64,000 bases of DNA from Litoditis marina. Taxonomy: Eukaryota; Nematoda; Chromadorea; Rhabditida; Rhabditidae. This document shows, piece by piece, positions 17,406 to 29,100 of the stretch (the first letter of the stretch is position 1; each line of letters opens with the position of its first letter). The DNA is taken from contig OZ038433.1 in assembly GCA_964036275.1 (NCBI GenBank), forward strand, positions 5,621,048 to 5,685,047, in the 5' to 3' direction. The notes under the pieces are model-generated. The model saw only the letters and a list, made by a program, of their open reading frames with translations. It searched no databases and was not told the origin of the DNA. Position numbers and translations under genes: made by a program.

Positions 17406-18548
17406 TTTGGCGCCAAACGCTGGCGCCCAGTGGCGCCAAATTAGAACAACGCCAGGCAAGTAGGGTAACGAGCGAAATGTTTCACAGATGTCCGAACTAT
17501 GAACATAGTTGACGAATACGGCTTGAATACCAACATTTCTTCGACATTCTGCGCCAATACGGTACTTTATCCGCCAAATGGCGCCAAAATTGAAAATAGG
17601 GTTTCTGAACCGAAAAACAGTCGGAAATTGTGCTAATTGGTCGAGGCCATTCATTCCAAGTTTTTTGTTACTAATTAGAGTAAATTTTTATTTGGCGCCA
17701 AACGCTGGCGCCCAGTGGCGCCAAATTATAACAACGCCAGGCAAGTAGGGTAACGAGCGAAATGTTCCACAGATGTCCGAACTATGAACATAGTTAACGA
17801 ATACGGCTTGGATACCAACATTTCTTTGACATTCTGCGCCAAAACGGTACTTTATCCGCCAATTGGCGCCAAAATTGAAAATAGGGTTTCTGAACCAAAA
17901 AACAGTCAGAAATTGTGCTAATTGGTCGAGGCCATTCGTTCCAAGTTATTTGTTACTAATTAGAGTAATTTATATTTGGCGCCAAACGCTGGCGCCCGGT
18001 GGCGCCAAATTAGAACAACGCCAGGCAAGTAGAGTAACGAGCGAAATGTTCCACATATGTTCGAACTATGGTCATAGTTAACGAATACGGCTTGGATAGC
18101 AACATTTCTTCGACATTCTGCGCCAAAACGGTACTTTATCCGCCAATTGGCGCCAAAATTGAAAATAGGGTTTCTGAACCAAAAAACAGTCAGAAATTGT
18201 GCTAATTGGTCGAGGCCATTCATTCCAAGTTTTTTGTTACTAATTAGAGTAAATTTTTATTTGGCGCCAAACGCTGGCGCCCAGTGGCGCCAAATTATAA
18301 CAACGCCAGGCAAGTAGGGTAACGAGCGAAATGTTCCACAGATGTCCGAACTATGAACATAGTTAACGAATACGGCTTGGATACCAACATTTCTTTGACA
18401 TTCTGCGCCAAAACGGTACTTTATCCGCCAATTGGCGCCAAAATTGAAAATAGGGTTTCTGAACCAAAAAACAGTCAGAAATTGTGCTAATTGGTCGAGG
18501 CCATTCGTTCCAAGTTATTTGTTACTAACTAGAGTAACATGTTCTATA
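17406..18548. repeat. Tandem array, about 285-bp units rich in GGCGCC
   Basis: The anchor tttggcgccaaacgctgg recurs at 17406, 17691, 17975 and 18260, with a degenerate fifth start near 18549. Units share ggcaagtagggtaacgagcg, a GGCGCC cluster and gggtttctgaacc. The apparent open frames inside the units repeat with the period and are not genes. Confidence 0.92.
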
Positions 18549-18808
18549 TCTGGCGCCAATGGCTGGCGCCCGTTCGCGCCAATGGAGAAAATATTTTTTT
18601 ACTGTAATGACGCAGTTTTTTCACAATACTCAGATTTCAATTACCGAAGCTGGAAAAAGCTGTTTTTTTTGAATTTTTCAGGATCACATCGTTTGAAAAC
18701 CTGGAACTTTCAGATATCAGGATGTTTGATAGTCACCACTATTCAAAAATCGTTTTTCTAAGTCAACTCTAGAAGTGGTTGTACTAGTACAACTAGCAAA
18801 AAGAGAAC

Positions 18809-19152
18809 AATTTGTAAAAAGTGGGGGACCAGGAAGTGTGTGAGTTCTGTTCGGTTTCACCGTTTTCTGCAAAAAGTGAACAATACGATGTTGTGAATAA
18901 GTGTGCAACAAAAAAAGAACAATACATTTGTTTGCACAACGATTCACAAGAAACATAATATACAAAGTAAAACTTGAACTTAAAAGTGCATAGTGGTTTC
19001 CTCTAAGAACGTTGTGAACCGTTGTGCAAACAAATGTATTGTTCTTTTTTTGTTGCACACTTATTCACAACATCGTATTGTTCACTTTTTGCAGAAAACG
19101 GTGAAACCGAACAGAACTCACACACTTCCTGGTCCCCCACTTTTTACAAATT
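18809..19152. repeat. 344-bp near-perfect foldback palindrome
   Basis: The left end aatttgtaaaaagtggggga and the right end tcccccactttttacaaatt are exact inverted copies, and the arms extend about 140 bp to a short unmatched centre near 18980. The sequence differs from the foldback at 8073-8449 in the centre but shares its outer words, so the two form one family. Confidence 0.9.
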
Positions 19153-19156
19153 CATT

Positions 19157-19520
19157 TTAGGTTACCACCCGGCTACCTACGGCCAATTCTACAACTAACC
19201 GGTTTTTTTGGTAACCTCTTTTTCAGGTTACCTTGTAGGTAACCTGTAAATAACCTGAAACTAAAATCCGGTTACCGTTCAAACTAACGGTAAAAACCAC
19301 GTTTTGCGTTAGAAAAACAGGCAACCGGTTTTACAGTTTAGGTTACCAACCGGTTACCTACTGAGGTAACCTGAAAAATAGGTTACCAAAAAAGGGTTAG
19401 GTTACGTAAAAACCCGGTTAGATATAGAATTCACCGTTACCGTACTTAGGTAACCTGAAAAAAAGGTTACCAAAAAAGGGTTAGGTTACCTAAAAACCCG
19501 GTTAGATATAGAATTCACCG
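19157..19520. repeat. GGTAACC-rich inverted repeat, nested and duplicated copies
   Basis: 19157-19182 (tttaggttaccacccggctacc) looks like the continuation of the fragment interrupted at 16909. A fuller copy starts at 19183 with ccaattctacaactaaccgg and ends with the inverted partner aacccggttagatatagaattcacc (about 19410-19435). That end is repeated a second time up to 19520. Related sequence occurs at 29760-29940 and 62728-62850. Confidence 0.75.
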
Positions 19521-20313
19521 AATTTTAGTTCACCTTGGAGAGTGCAGTGCAGTTCTCTGATAACCAAGAACCGGAAAATTTGAATTTACTCCAAGTCGGT
19601 TCTGGTTTGCATTTAACTGTTTCCAATACGCAACACTTGATATCCGACTTTTTCGATTCTTTAATCCTCAGTATACAAACTCAACTACTTATACATGTCA
19701 AATCAGGTCATGAGTGGCTTTACTTGACCCTAAAATACCTGAAACAAACTGTTTGAATATTCGGAATTGAAACTTTTCAGCGCCAGTTACGGTATTTTCT
19801 TTGTACCGCACGGTTAGCCGCGTATTTCGAAAATGGATCACTCGATCGATAATTGCGCCAGTGCCGTATTTTTATGATTAACTTGTTTTATATTTTCTAT
19901 AACATGTTGTATATCGTTCCAAATATGCCTTATTCTCTCCACTTTATTATCGCTTCAATATTTTCCCTCATAGACTCTTTTTTTAGGTTTATATACCACT
20001 ATCTTCCTCCTCACACACAATTATGCTTCATTTTCTTCTATTTCCAAGTAGATTTATTCCTTTCTCACATTGCTCTTTTTGAAGGTTTCTATAACATTCT
20101 ATATGCATCTCCACACAATTATTCTTCCTTTTCTTCACTTTGTAGTCGCTCAATTGTTTTCACGCATTGTTTCTTTTTAAGCTTTGAATAGCATTCCCGA
20201 TTTACCTCCACACAATTATGCTCCATTTTCTCCATTTTGTTGTGATCTATATTTTACTCAATTGGTTGTTTTGAAAAACCTGGTTTTCAAGGTAATTCAC
20301 TATATCATCTAAC

Positions 20314-23300
20314 ATGGTTGAGCAATCGGGCCAGAATGATGAGAAAAATGTCCCAATGGAGACAGAGTCATCTGGCGTCAAATTTTCGTTCGGCATGAAA
20401 ATGAAAAGGAAGGAAGAAGTCAAACTTCTCAGTGCTCCAGTGGAAATAGTTTCTGGTAAGCCTTATGTCCTGCTTACTTCTATATCTTACTAACATGTTT
20501 GTTGACTCATTGGATTCCAAAGAGATATATCAAATGTTCAAATGATTACAAAAGAACCCGGAAACGTGATAAATGTGGGTATTGAGAGAGTTTGCAGTCA
20601 GTAAGATCTATGCTATTCGTTCATCAATCAGTAAACGATCGTTAGAAATTTTAGCTGTGTGAGTGTTTGTGTTCAACGGGTAAGTGAAAAGTACTGCGAA
20701 ATCAGTGTGGGGATTCACTTTCGTTCCATGAGCTGTAGAATAGAATAATTTAGTCGCGTTTTAACACGTGATTTTCCACAGTTTTAGTTTTAGAAAAAGG
20801 AAAAAGTATAATTGCCACTGTGACGCGTGTAATAAGTTCGAACGTTTGTAGTGCCTGTCGACAGTGATGAAGAGAGAGAACTAGAAGAGCACGAGCGACA
20901 GGCCAAACGACGACGATTGACTCACTTTGAGGATGGCGGAGCACCGTAAGTGTAGTTTTTAATTTACAGTTCAGGTCTCAGGACGATAGTAACTGAACAT
21001 ACTTGAAATAGCCTGAATAGCCGGAAAACTAGCAAACTAGCTTCTTTTCTATATTAAACCTGCATAATTCATAATTTTGTCCTTTGCCAAAAGGCTTGTA
21101 TCAGAATTTTTCATAAAAAAGGTGTCTGCAGGCGAGACGAGGATGAAAAGAAGTCAACTGTCGTAATTCCCCTGGTGATCGAAAATGATTGGCGCGTAGC
21201 CAAACTTTTGGAGTTGGAAAAGGAGGGAAAAGCGACGGACGCCGATCGAGCAAAACTCGCCATTCTCACCGAAGAAAAACCGTTTCAAGCTAACCCCGTG
21301 AGTTATTTCCATTTACATATACCATATACGTATCAGGATCAGCATCTGGACTGGGCGTTACTTTCACTCAGAATCTTATTCTGGGGAAAACTGCTTTCCT
21401 CGCATGCATCTGATTTCACTAATCATATTTAGTTTTCCACAATTTTCCGAGTGAATGAGACATTTGTGTGATACCCGGTGATTGTCAATGAGAGCTCTAA
21501 CATTTTTTATTCTCACATTTCGTCAGGAACAGTTTCCCTGAACACTCTTTTTTAGGATGAGAACGATGTCAATTCAATCGTTGTGAATGGGGAGACGAAG
21601 GTTAATGCAGACGCGGACTACAGTGCGGTCAGTTTATTATCAGCTCCCTACTATTTATCGGGTAAGACACCATTTCAACATTGACATACTACAAATCGCC
21701 TAGATTTCTATCAAAAAACACCAGTTTCTTCTTCGGCAAAGAGAGCCACATGAATATCTCGATTCTCGATTGCTTCAAAGAACTTTCCCCTTTCCGAAAT
21801 CTCGAAACAATTTTAATTTGTATACAAATATCAAGTGTAATGCATCAACTGATCAACTCTCTTTATTATGGGAAGTAGTCTCTTGTTTTCAGGTTCCCAT
21901 TGAAGACTTTGGTCTGGCTATTCTGCGAGGTTGTGGTTGGAAAGACGGTGATGGCATAGGCAGAAGACCACAAGTAAGTGAATCCGTTTGTTTTGTTGTT
22001 AAAATGTTATAATGGAATAGAATATTTATTGAACCAACGATTCCAAATAAATGTGTGAATACCGAAAATACAACCAAAGAACATAGGAAATGTGTATATA
22101 TTGATATTGATACCTGGTATATCAATTTCTTGTCTTCTGTTGGTATTGAAAAATAATGTTAAAATAGAATGAACTATTTATTGAACCAGTTATGTGTATT
22201 TGATCCCTGGTATACTAATTTCTTGTCTGCTGTTAATATCGAACTAAGAATCGAAAACTCCAGGTTGTACCATTGCGTCTGCCTAACCGACGTCCGAAGG
22301 GACTGGGTCTGGGCGCCACCCCGGCGAAACCGGAAAAGGGAAAGAAGGGAGAAAAGACGAAAGAGGGAGAGGAGGAGAAAGAGATCGGAAAAGATTCGAC
22401 TGTCAAGATAACCGGAGGAAGACACCAGGGAAAGTACGGTCTGGTGAGTTATGGTTACTGTAGTCGTATTTCCGGGTGTCAATAGTGTTTGTGCTCTGCG
22501 TTAGAAATACGTTCCCACCAATCAAAATACCTTTCTCGAAGCCGAACCTAGGCTAGGAGGGTTTTTCAAAATCTAGATATCAGCAATTTCCCTAACGAAC
22601 AATTATGACCATGGTTGAGGGGCATTACAACTTTTTTCAGGTTGAATCTCGAGACGACGATAACAACTCTATCTTCGTTCGCCTTGCTCTCGGAGGACAA
22701 GCGGTCAAGGTTAGCATCGAAATCTGTCTGCTAGAGCACTATCACTATGTACTATGGACTAGAAAGTTCTTCATGGCATATTGGAGTGCAGAAACTGTGT
22801 TTGGTTTATCGATACTTACCGGAAAATTGAGTTGAACGTAACATTTTCCTGTATTTTGCAAGTGAATTGTGGTTTTTGGGCAATACCTGAACTAAATATG
22901 ATTTTCAGGTCAGTCTATATGTGGTTCAGTCGGTGACCAGGAAGGAATACGACCGCGATAGCAAATGTATAAGTAAGTTGGTTTTTGGAAGTTTTCTCGG
23001 TTTTTGCTTTGCTCTTTATGTTTCATTGTTTTTTAAGTTAGTGTGATTTTTATGACAGCTATTTTCACCCTCAGGTTTCAGACAAAGGTGACTACGACAA
23101 GGAAAAGGAGCGCATTGACCGGAAACGAGAGGAACTGGAGGGATCACGGGAAAAGAGGAGGGAGCGAGACGACAAGAGAGGAAAGGACAAGTACAGTAGT
23201 TCTGCCAGAGAAGGCACCTCCAGAGAGGTAAGTTGTCTTTTCACTTTAAACAGTAGAGACACAACACAGAGAGTTTTAAATACTCTACACACCATGTGGT

Positions 23301-25064
23301 ACAAACTACAAAACATTTCGGGGTTGTGACCATTCTTTAAAAAATCAGTTTTTCCATTCAAATACCTCGAACTTCATTAATTTGAGTAAAAAAGCGGAAA
23401 CAAGTTTCGCAGAAAAGGAGTCCCAATCCTGAAACTTCCTTGCTGTTCGGCTGAGTGCCAGGTTTTCAAACAAAAGTACTGAATTTTGTGCATTTAGCTC
23501 CTGTAAAATAACTTGTAATTGCTGGAAACTGAAAACCATTCATTATGATTTTCTTTCAGCCGTCCTCCTCCGAGTTGTGGGTCCGACCCGACCTAATTGT
23601 CCGTTTTGTGGACGACGGCTACAAGGGAGGTCGGATGTTCAACACGAAGATGCGGGTGGTCGACGTGGCGTCCCGGAAGGAAATATCACTGGAAGACGAT
23701 AGCGGCAGGATACACTATGGTAGGTATTAATCATATACCAGTAAGTATTCGACAGAAAAGAGTTTCTAGATTCAATCGCGTGACAGTTGATGATTTTGCC
23801 TAAAAAATTGACGAGTTTTCTCGTTTTAAGTAGTCCATTTTAAGCTATTCGGACAGATTTACTGGGGTATGGTATTCATCAGTATTCAAAACTGTACGTA
23901 ATGAAAAAACATGATAGAAACTGTCTTGGGTGAAAATGATTGGTGCTTTTCCGTTTTGTTGCTGTGTACCGTAGGCCGTCATGCACGATACCGAAAATTA
24001 TTCCGGATTCATTCAAAGTACGGGCTGAGAGCTAGCTGCATTAGTGGCTTTCTGGGATATTTTTCAAAAACGAATACCAATTCAAATTCGCATAATTTAT
24101 TGCCTACATTGATTGTTATCGTTTAATAATTGAAATCAGTTTGTACAAGTTTGCGTGCCCAAGGTGTTTCTGGCCTTCTAGGATCTTCTTTGAAGAAAAA
24201 AAAAACTAATAAGTATTCACACGATTTATTGCTGTCATTGATCGAAATCGATTTTTGTAGGTTTGCGTCAGAGTCATATGGAGACGGTGATTCCGCGCAA
24301 CGAGGGCGAGCGGGTGATGATCGTGCGCGGGCGACATGCGGGCAGTGTGGCCGTCATGGAGGAGAAGGACAAACGACGCTGCACCCTGGTGGCTAGGATA
24401 CTCCGCAACAGCAAGGTGAGCACATGTAATAGTAGTCTTTGTTGTAGTTTGATCTCAATGTACGCCATAGTTCACAAGTTTCAACAAAAAAAACCAAATC
24501 AAACTACAAACTTTACGAGATAATCCGCAACAGCTGGCACATTGACATGGTTTGTTACAGAAACCCATCGTCTTCACTGTTATAAATTTCGCCTTTTTTT
24601 CGTTATTCGATACTAAACTAAGTAACGATGTAGATAATTACGTGGGTTGTTGATTGGAATAATTTCGCACGAAATGCGTCCCGACCTCTATGGGGATTAC
24701 TTTATGAAATCACCGGTACATTCAGTTTTTCTGTTATTGTCTATTTTTCTGATGACGCTCTAACAGTACGCTTGTTGTATGTTCGTGGTGGTTCTCGAGG
24801 GAGCAAATCACGGTAGATTCAACGGAAACAAGTAGTTTGTTTGTATCAGCCATTAAGAATACGTGAGTGCAATTAAGAGATTGTAATTTGTGACGTGGGA
24901 TCATCATCTGTGTTTAGTAACAAGGTGTTTCATAACACAGGAAAAAATTAACAATAAAAAATGTAAGTTTAGGAATAAGTATTTATTGCTTTCAGGTAGT
25001 GGATATCGATTTCGATGACGTATGCATGTACAAACCGAAGCACGACGATGATGATGACTGTTGA
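20314..25064 (+). CDS. gpkow: GPKOW (G-patch and KOW motif protein; Spp2-like spliceosome factor)
   Basis: This is a nuclear RNA-binding protein. Its yeast counterpart Spp2 recruits and activates the DEAH helicase Prp2 (DHX16) before the first splicing step. There are 12 exons: 20314-20455, 20852-20945, 21132-21297, 21556-21627, 21893-21973, 22264-22443, 22641-22709, 22909-22972, 23082-23227, 23560-23719, 24261-24415, 24996-25064. Total 465 aa; human about 476. Visible: the N-terminal KFSFGMKMK motif typical of the family; a G-patch at about 159-200 with GLAILRGCGW, GDGIGR and RPKGLGLGA; a Lys/Glu-rich linker; KOW1 at about 225-270 (VKITGGRHQGKYGLV); a basic Arg/Lys/Glu-rich segment (about 295-340); a second conserved block VRFVDDGYKGG; and KOW2 (GERVMIVRGRHAGSVAVMEE). 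The tail is acidic (DDDDDC). It converges with the downstream minus-strand gene (358 bp between stops). Confidence 0.93.
24441..24510. repeat. Short TIR element (GTAGTTTGATC family) in GPKOW intron 11
   Basis: About 70 bp with inverted ends: gttgtagtttgat on the left and atcaaactacaaac on the right. The same end motif recurs widely in introns and intergenic DNA of this window, usually one or two copies per kilobase in the repeat-rich parts. Confidence 0.7.
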
Positions 25065-25422
25065 ATATACCAATTTCTATTATGAAATGAATCTCTAATC
25101 GTTTTCACTTGGTCTGTACTTTGAATTTTCATTTAGAAGAAAGATAGAAAATAAGGCATCTTCGGTGAAAATATAAGAGTGGAGAAACTGAACTCGTTGT
25201 TATCGTTTCGTTGGTAATTTTGAATAATGTTTAGTTCGAGGTGTACACTGATTGTGGTGTGAATCCAAACAAATGGTAAATTAAACTGCAAATTAGAGTG
25301 TTTTTGCGGAACAAATTAGAGTGTTTTAATGGAAAAGTGCTTCCGATTTTGAAAGGGAAAGTTAGTAATACACGGACTTAAAAATGTAGAACAATGAAAA
25401 GTAATTTTTTCTGCAGTTCGTT

Positions 25423-26133
25423 TCACAGAAAGTTGTCGGCTGTGCAGTCTCCGCCCGTGAATCGGAGGTCCCGTACTACATACGGACCGTTCTCCATGTC
25501 CTGAAAGAGGCGTGGCCTAGTTTTTTTTTTAAATTTGTTCTTTTTTGTCAGTCACAGCAGAACCTTCAAATAACAACGAAATCGAACTATAAACACAGAA
25601 GATAACAGAACATAGCGGTTTTTTAGTTCCGCACATAGTACTACATGAAAATGTGGAGACCTTCATCATACATTTTTATTTTCTACTTTTCAATAGTTTC
25701 AATAGTTGCATTGGGAGAAATTGTCTGTAGTTTGTACTAAGAAGGATTGGGAACCGTGTACGGCAAACAGTTTCGGACCGATTCATACTGTAGGCCTTCG
25801 AAATCGCGTGTGAAGGCTATAGTACAGTAGTAGAGCAAACAGTGGTGCATAGGGAGTCACCAAATTAGTTGTAGTGTGAACATGAAACACCCCACGATGT
25901 ACGAGTTTTGACCAAAATACAGATTGATCAATCTACAAACACTGCGCACCACACACAGGCTAGCTTCATAAAAAACGTATGTTATAAATGCATAAACTAA
26001 CCTTGAGATCAAGAAGGAACTTGTCGTTCATTTTCATTCCCTGCGTGTCGCCACCGACGTCTATGCGGATCATCTGACCTCCCGTGCTGGAATAATTGAT
26101 TTCGCAATCGATCTATATCTCTCCTCTCTCTGC

Positions 26134-26164
<31 letters not shown>

Positions 26165-29100
26165 TCCCTTCCTCTCTTTTATCTTTCTTCCCCTCTCTTT
26201 CCCCTCTTCCCCCATCTCTCGTACATTCTTTCCTAGAGGCAGGCTCTCATCGAACATCATCAATTTGAAACCCTGGACCCTACCTCGCCATCTCGGGATA
26301 GAACTGTGCATCCCATGCCTTATAGTATGAATTTGTCACATATAGTCTGTTTCCATCCAAACTCAGTTGTAGATTGGCCGGGCCGCCGCGGAACTTCTGT
26401 CCGTGCTCACACAGTGGCTCGCTGGGAATTTCCTGAAAACAAACTAAATAGTATAAGAAGTGGATTGTTCGTTGTTGTATTGACTTTTTCTATAAATTTC
26501 AAGATTGAGGTGTGACATCTACAACGCTGAGCGACAACTTGGTAAACTGCTCAATAACACTATAGTATCGACAAAAGCGGCGTGGACAGCTACCGTATGT
26601 AAGTTCGGGCAACGACGCAGCTCAAAAATATTTAATGCCAACGTGTACAAATTGGTTCTTATAGGCTTGGCTATTTTCCAATAAAAATTTGGCATGTACC
26701 GAAATTGAACCACAACGAAGATTCGGTCCCTTCCTATACCTCATTTGTTTCCTCCGACAGAACGCGTACTTCTGGCTGACTGTTCAAAACTCCGCCCACA
26801 CAGATCTGGAAAAAAATGCAATTAGCTACAATTCCTGGAAACAGTTGTTCGATTTTAGAATTTCCAAAAATACTCAATTAATTATATTTCCTGGAAATAA
26901 TTCACTTTTAGACAAAATGTCGCAACTTGGAGGTGTTCCCGTGGGATGGAAAGCACGGTGTATGTTTTTAGTAACACAATAATTGCATCAATCATCAAAT
27001 CAAGTCACGCTCTAATCAAATTTTATAAATGTGATCGACTAAGTCTTAATGCGGGGTGAACTTCACTTCCTTCCCTTTTTAATTCTGAGAGAGAAAGTTT
27101 GACACATATTCGGCTCAAATTCACATTCACTTACTTTCCATAATCTTTGTTGTTGTTTAGCGTTTACAATGATTTCGTTTCTCTAATTCCAATTACGTTC
27201 ATTCTATTTCAATCTTCGCTCTCATGCCTCGTGTGAGAATGATGACGTCAGATACCGTAATCAGAGCCGAAAAAGAGTCTGCGTAATTAGTTAGTGGTGC
27301 GAAAACTAACAGAAAAAGTTTTTTCAATGTCTCCCGTTTTGTTTCATATAATGTGTTCGATAGCGCAAATAGTTACAAGTTATGCAAAATCGAAATTTCG
27401 AAAATGCCAAACCACCTTTAATGACCCGAATACCAGAAGCGAATTGTTCCCAACGCGCTCCGAGTCGGGTGCACGCTGTTTACAAGGGCAAATGACGACC
27501 GCGTTGCGAGTATCATTCTGCTCGACCTCTTCACGTCTACACAAAGTATGGGTGAAAGACCATCTTTCACACCATCGTGAAATTCACACATATGAACTTT
27601 AGATATCATTGGTTACAATTAGGTCTACTTGGTGGTTTAGTTGGAAAGATTGTTACACGCGTGTAGGACGATTATGTGGACCAACTCCGACGTATCGGTC
27701 CTTTGAACTGCAATTAAATGTATTGAGGACCGAAGCGTTGGAATTGGTTCACATACTCGTCCTTATTTAAGACTCTATCAGTCTCACCTGTGATTTGAGT
27801 GTGACCCTAAACGGATCGGCTATATCGAACTGCCATATAATCCCCTGTAGCCAGCCGGCGGCAAACATATTTTTGTCATCCAACGAAATTATCAGATCGG
27901 TCAGAAGGGCCGGCATCTCGGAACACATCCAGTTGCTCACCTACAAAAATTTACTTCACAAAATTATTAATTCAAAATGTATGAATACAACCAGTTACAT
28001 ACCTGCATAAAATTTATTGAAACTCAAGTAAAAGCAAATGCCGCGAATTCATTTTTTACGAAAACTCGCCAACTGTCGAGTAGAGTTCATCGTTTTGCCC
28101 AGTCTCGATAAATCTCAATTAACAACCCTAATCAATTTCTCAAATACACATTAGCGAGCAATGACTAATCACGGAGAATCGTGGCTCTTTTAAACATCCC
28201 CAACATTCTTTTTCCCTAAAGTTCATAAGATTAATTCCTCCGATTTTTTATTGAGAACTAAATTATACGTTTTCTACTCTATCAAGTGTCACACATGTCA
28301 GGGTCAGTAAATTGACTTCAGGTCTTCATCAAAACTGAAAAGTGACGTTCCGTGACTCTGACTAGTGAACACAAGAACACGCGTCTCGTTATTCGTGAAC
28401 TCATCATTTGACAGACAGTATGTTCGCTCTTCCCTACAAAGCTTACACGATGGATGTTGTGTTGCCTTTTCCCGATTTGTGTGTAGTTTGATCCACTGCT
28501 CTCCATCTAATATTCATGTATTTGGGGCGTTCATCCAAACCAAACCCCAGCGAAGAGTTTCTGATTATCAAGACACTGTGATTCACACCCAACAACCTAC
28601 CCGGAGTGTCGGAACGTGAACCACTTTGGCAGCTGCCCATGTTGCTTCAACAGATTCCATATAGAGATGAAAGATGGACGAACCCAGTGCCGAACAGGCG
28701 AACGCGTGGTTACAGTCCCCGTTGTGCAGGAATCTAAAAAGGTATCTATTTTCATTCTGACGTCAGCGCTGAATTCCGATGTAAACAGCGATTCACTGAG
28801 CGACGATAAATCAAAAGAGGGCAGAATAGAACCCTAAAAAGGGCTTCGTCATTGAAACTTTCCTAAAATATCTCTCTTTCCGATTGCGCTTACGAAACAC
28901 AGCACTACTCGGCAAACGTAGCAGACGTTGTTCATGAAACAACAAGCGTACATTGATCATCTTATATACCGTATACACGATGTGAGACTCCCATCGACGT
29001 CGTCCAGCTCAATTGACTGCTTCAGAAGGCCGGGAGAGATCTGCCAGACGTGCAGTCGGTTCCCGTATTTCTCTGCAACTGCACAAGACTAGAGTAGAAC

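Larger units (their letters stand above)
16910..19152 (+). mobile_element. Composite repeat II (terminus - 285-bp array - foldback), Helitron-like
   Basis: It begins TCGCGCG at 16910 (preceded by A), with a small hairpin (gcagcg..cgctgc, about 16916-16932), then TGTGAGTTGTGTTTGGTTTG and GGCCATTGCGCAC. A spacer shares gtgtcgtt, tgtccgcatag and gctgaaatttg with composite repeat I. The array of about 285-bp units follows, then the 26-bp bridge GTACAACTAGCAAAAAGAGA+ACAATT (18786-18811) and a 344-bp foldback. It is the inverted relative of 8072-9898. A CTRR 3' end is not clear in this copy, which weakens the Helitron reading. Confidence 0.6.
16167..20313. other. Repeat-filled intergenic block between GFM2 and GPKOW
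   Basis: No gene is supported here. The first ~570 bases are the GFM2 3' flank. Then come GGTAACC-rich repeat sequence (16741-16909), composite repeat II (16910-19152), more GGTAACC repeat (19157-19520), and an AT-rich stretch (19521-20313) that should include the GPKOW promoter. The 112-residue frame at 19853-20191 is low-complexity Phe/Ser/Ile sequence over T-rich DNA, and I do not call it a gene. Confidence 0.7.

Noticed and set aside
17394..18223. Repeated 72-109-residue frames in the 17.4-18.5 kb region
   Set aside because: They repeat with the 285-bp satellite period on both strands and include the GGCGCC palindromes. They are satellite DNA, not a gene family.
16910..19152. Autonomous Helitron
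   Set aside because: No Rep/helicase or other enzyme frame is present, and this copy has no clear CTRR end. At most it is a non-autonomous relative.
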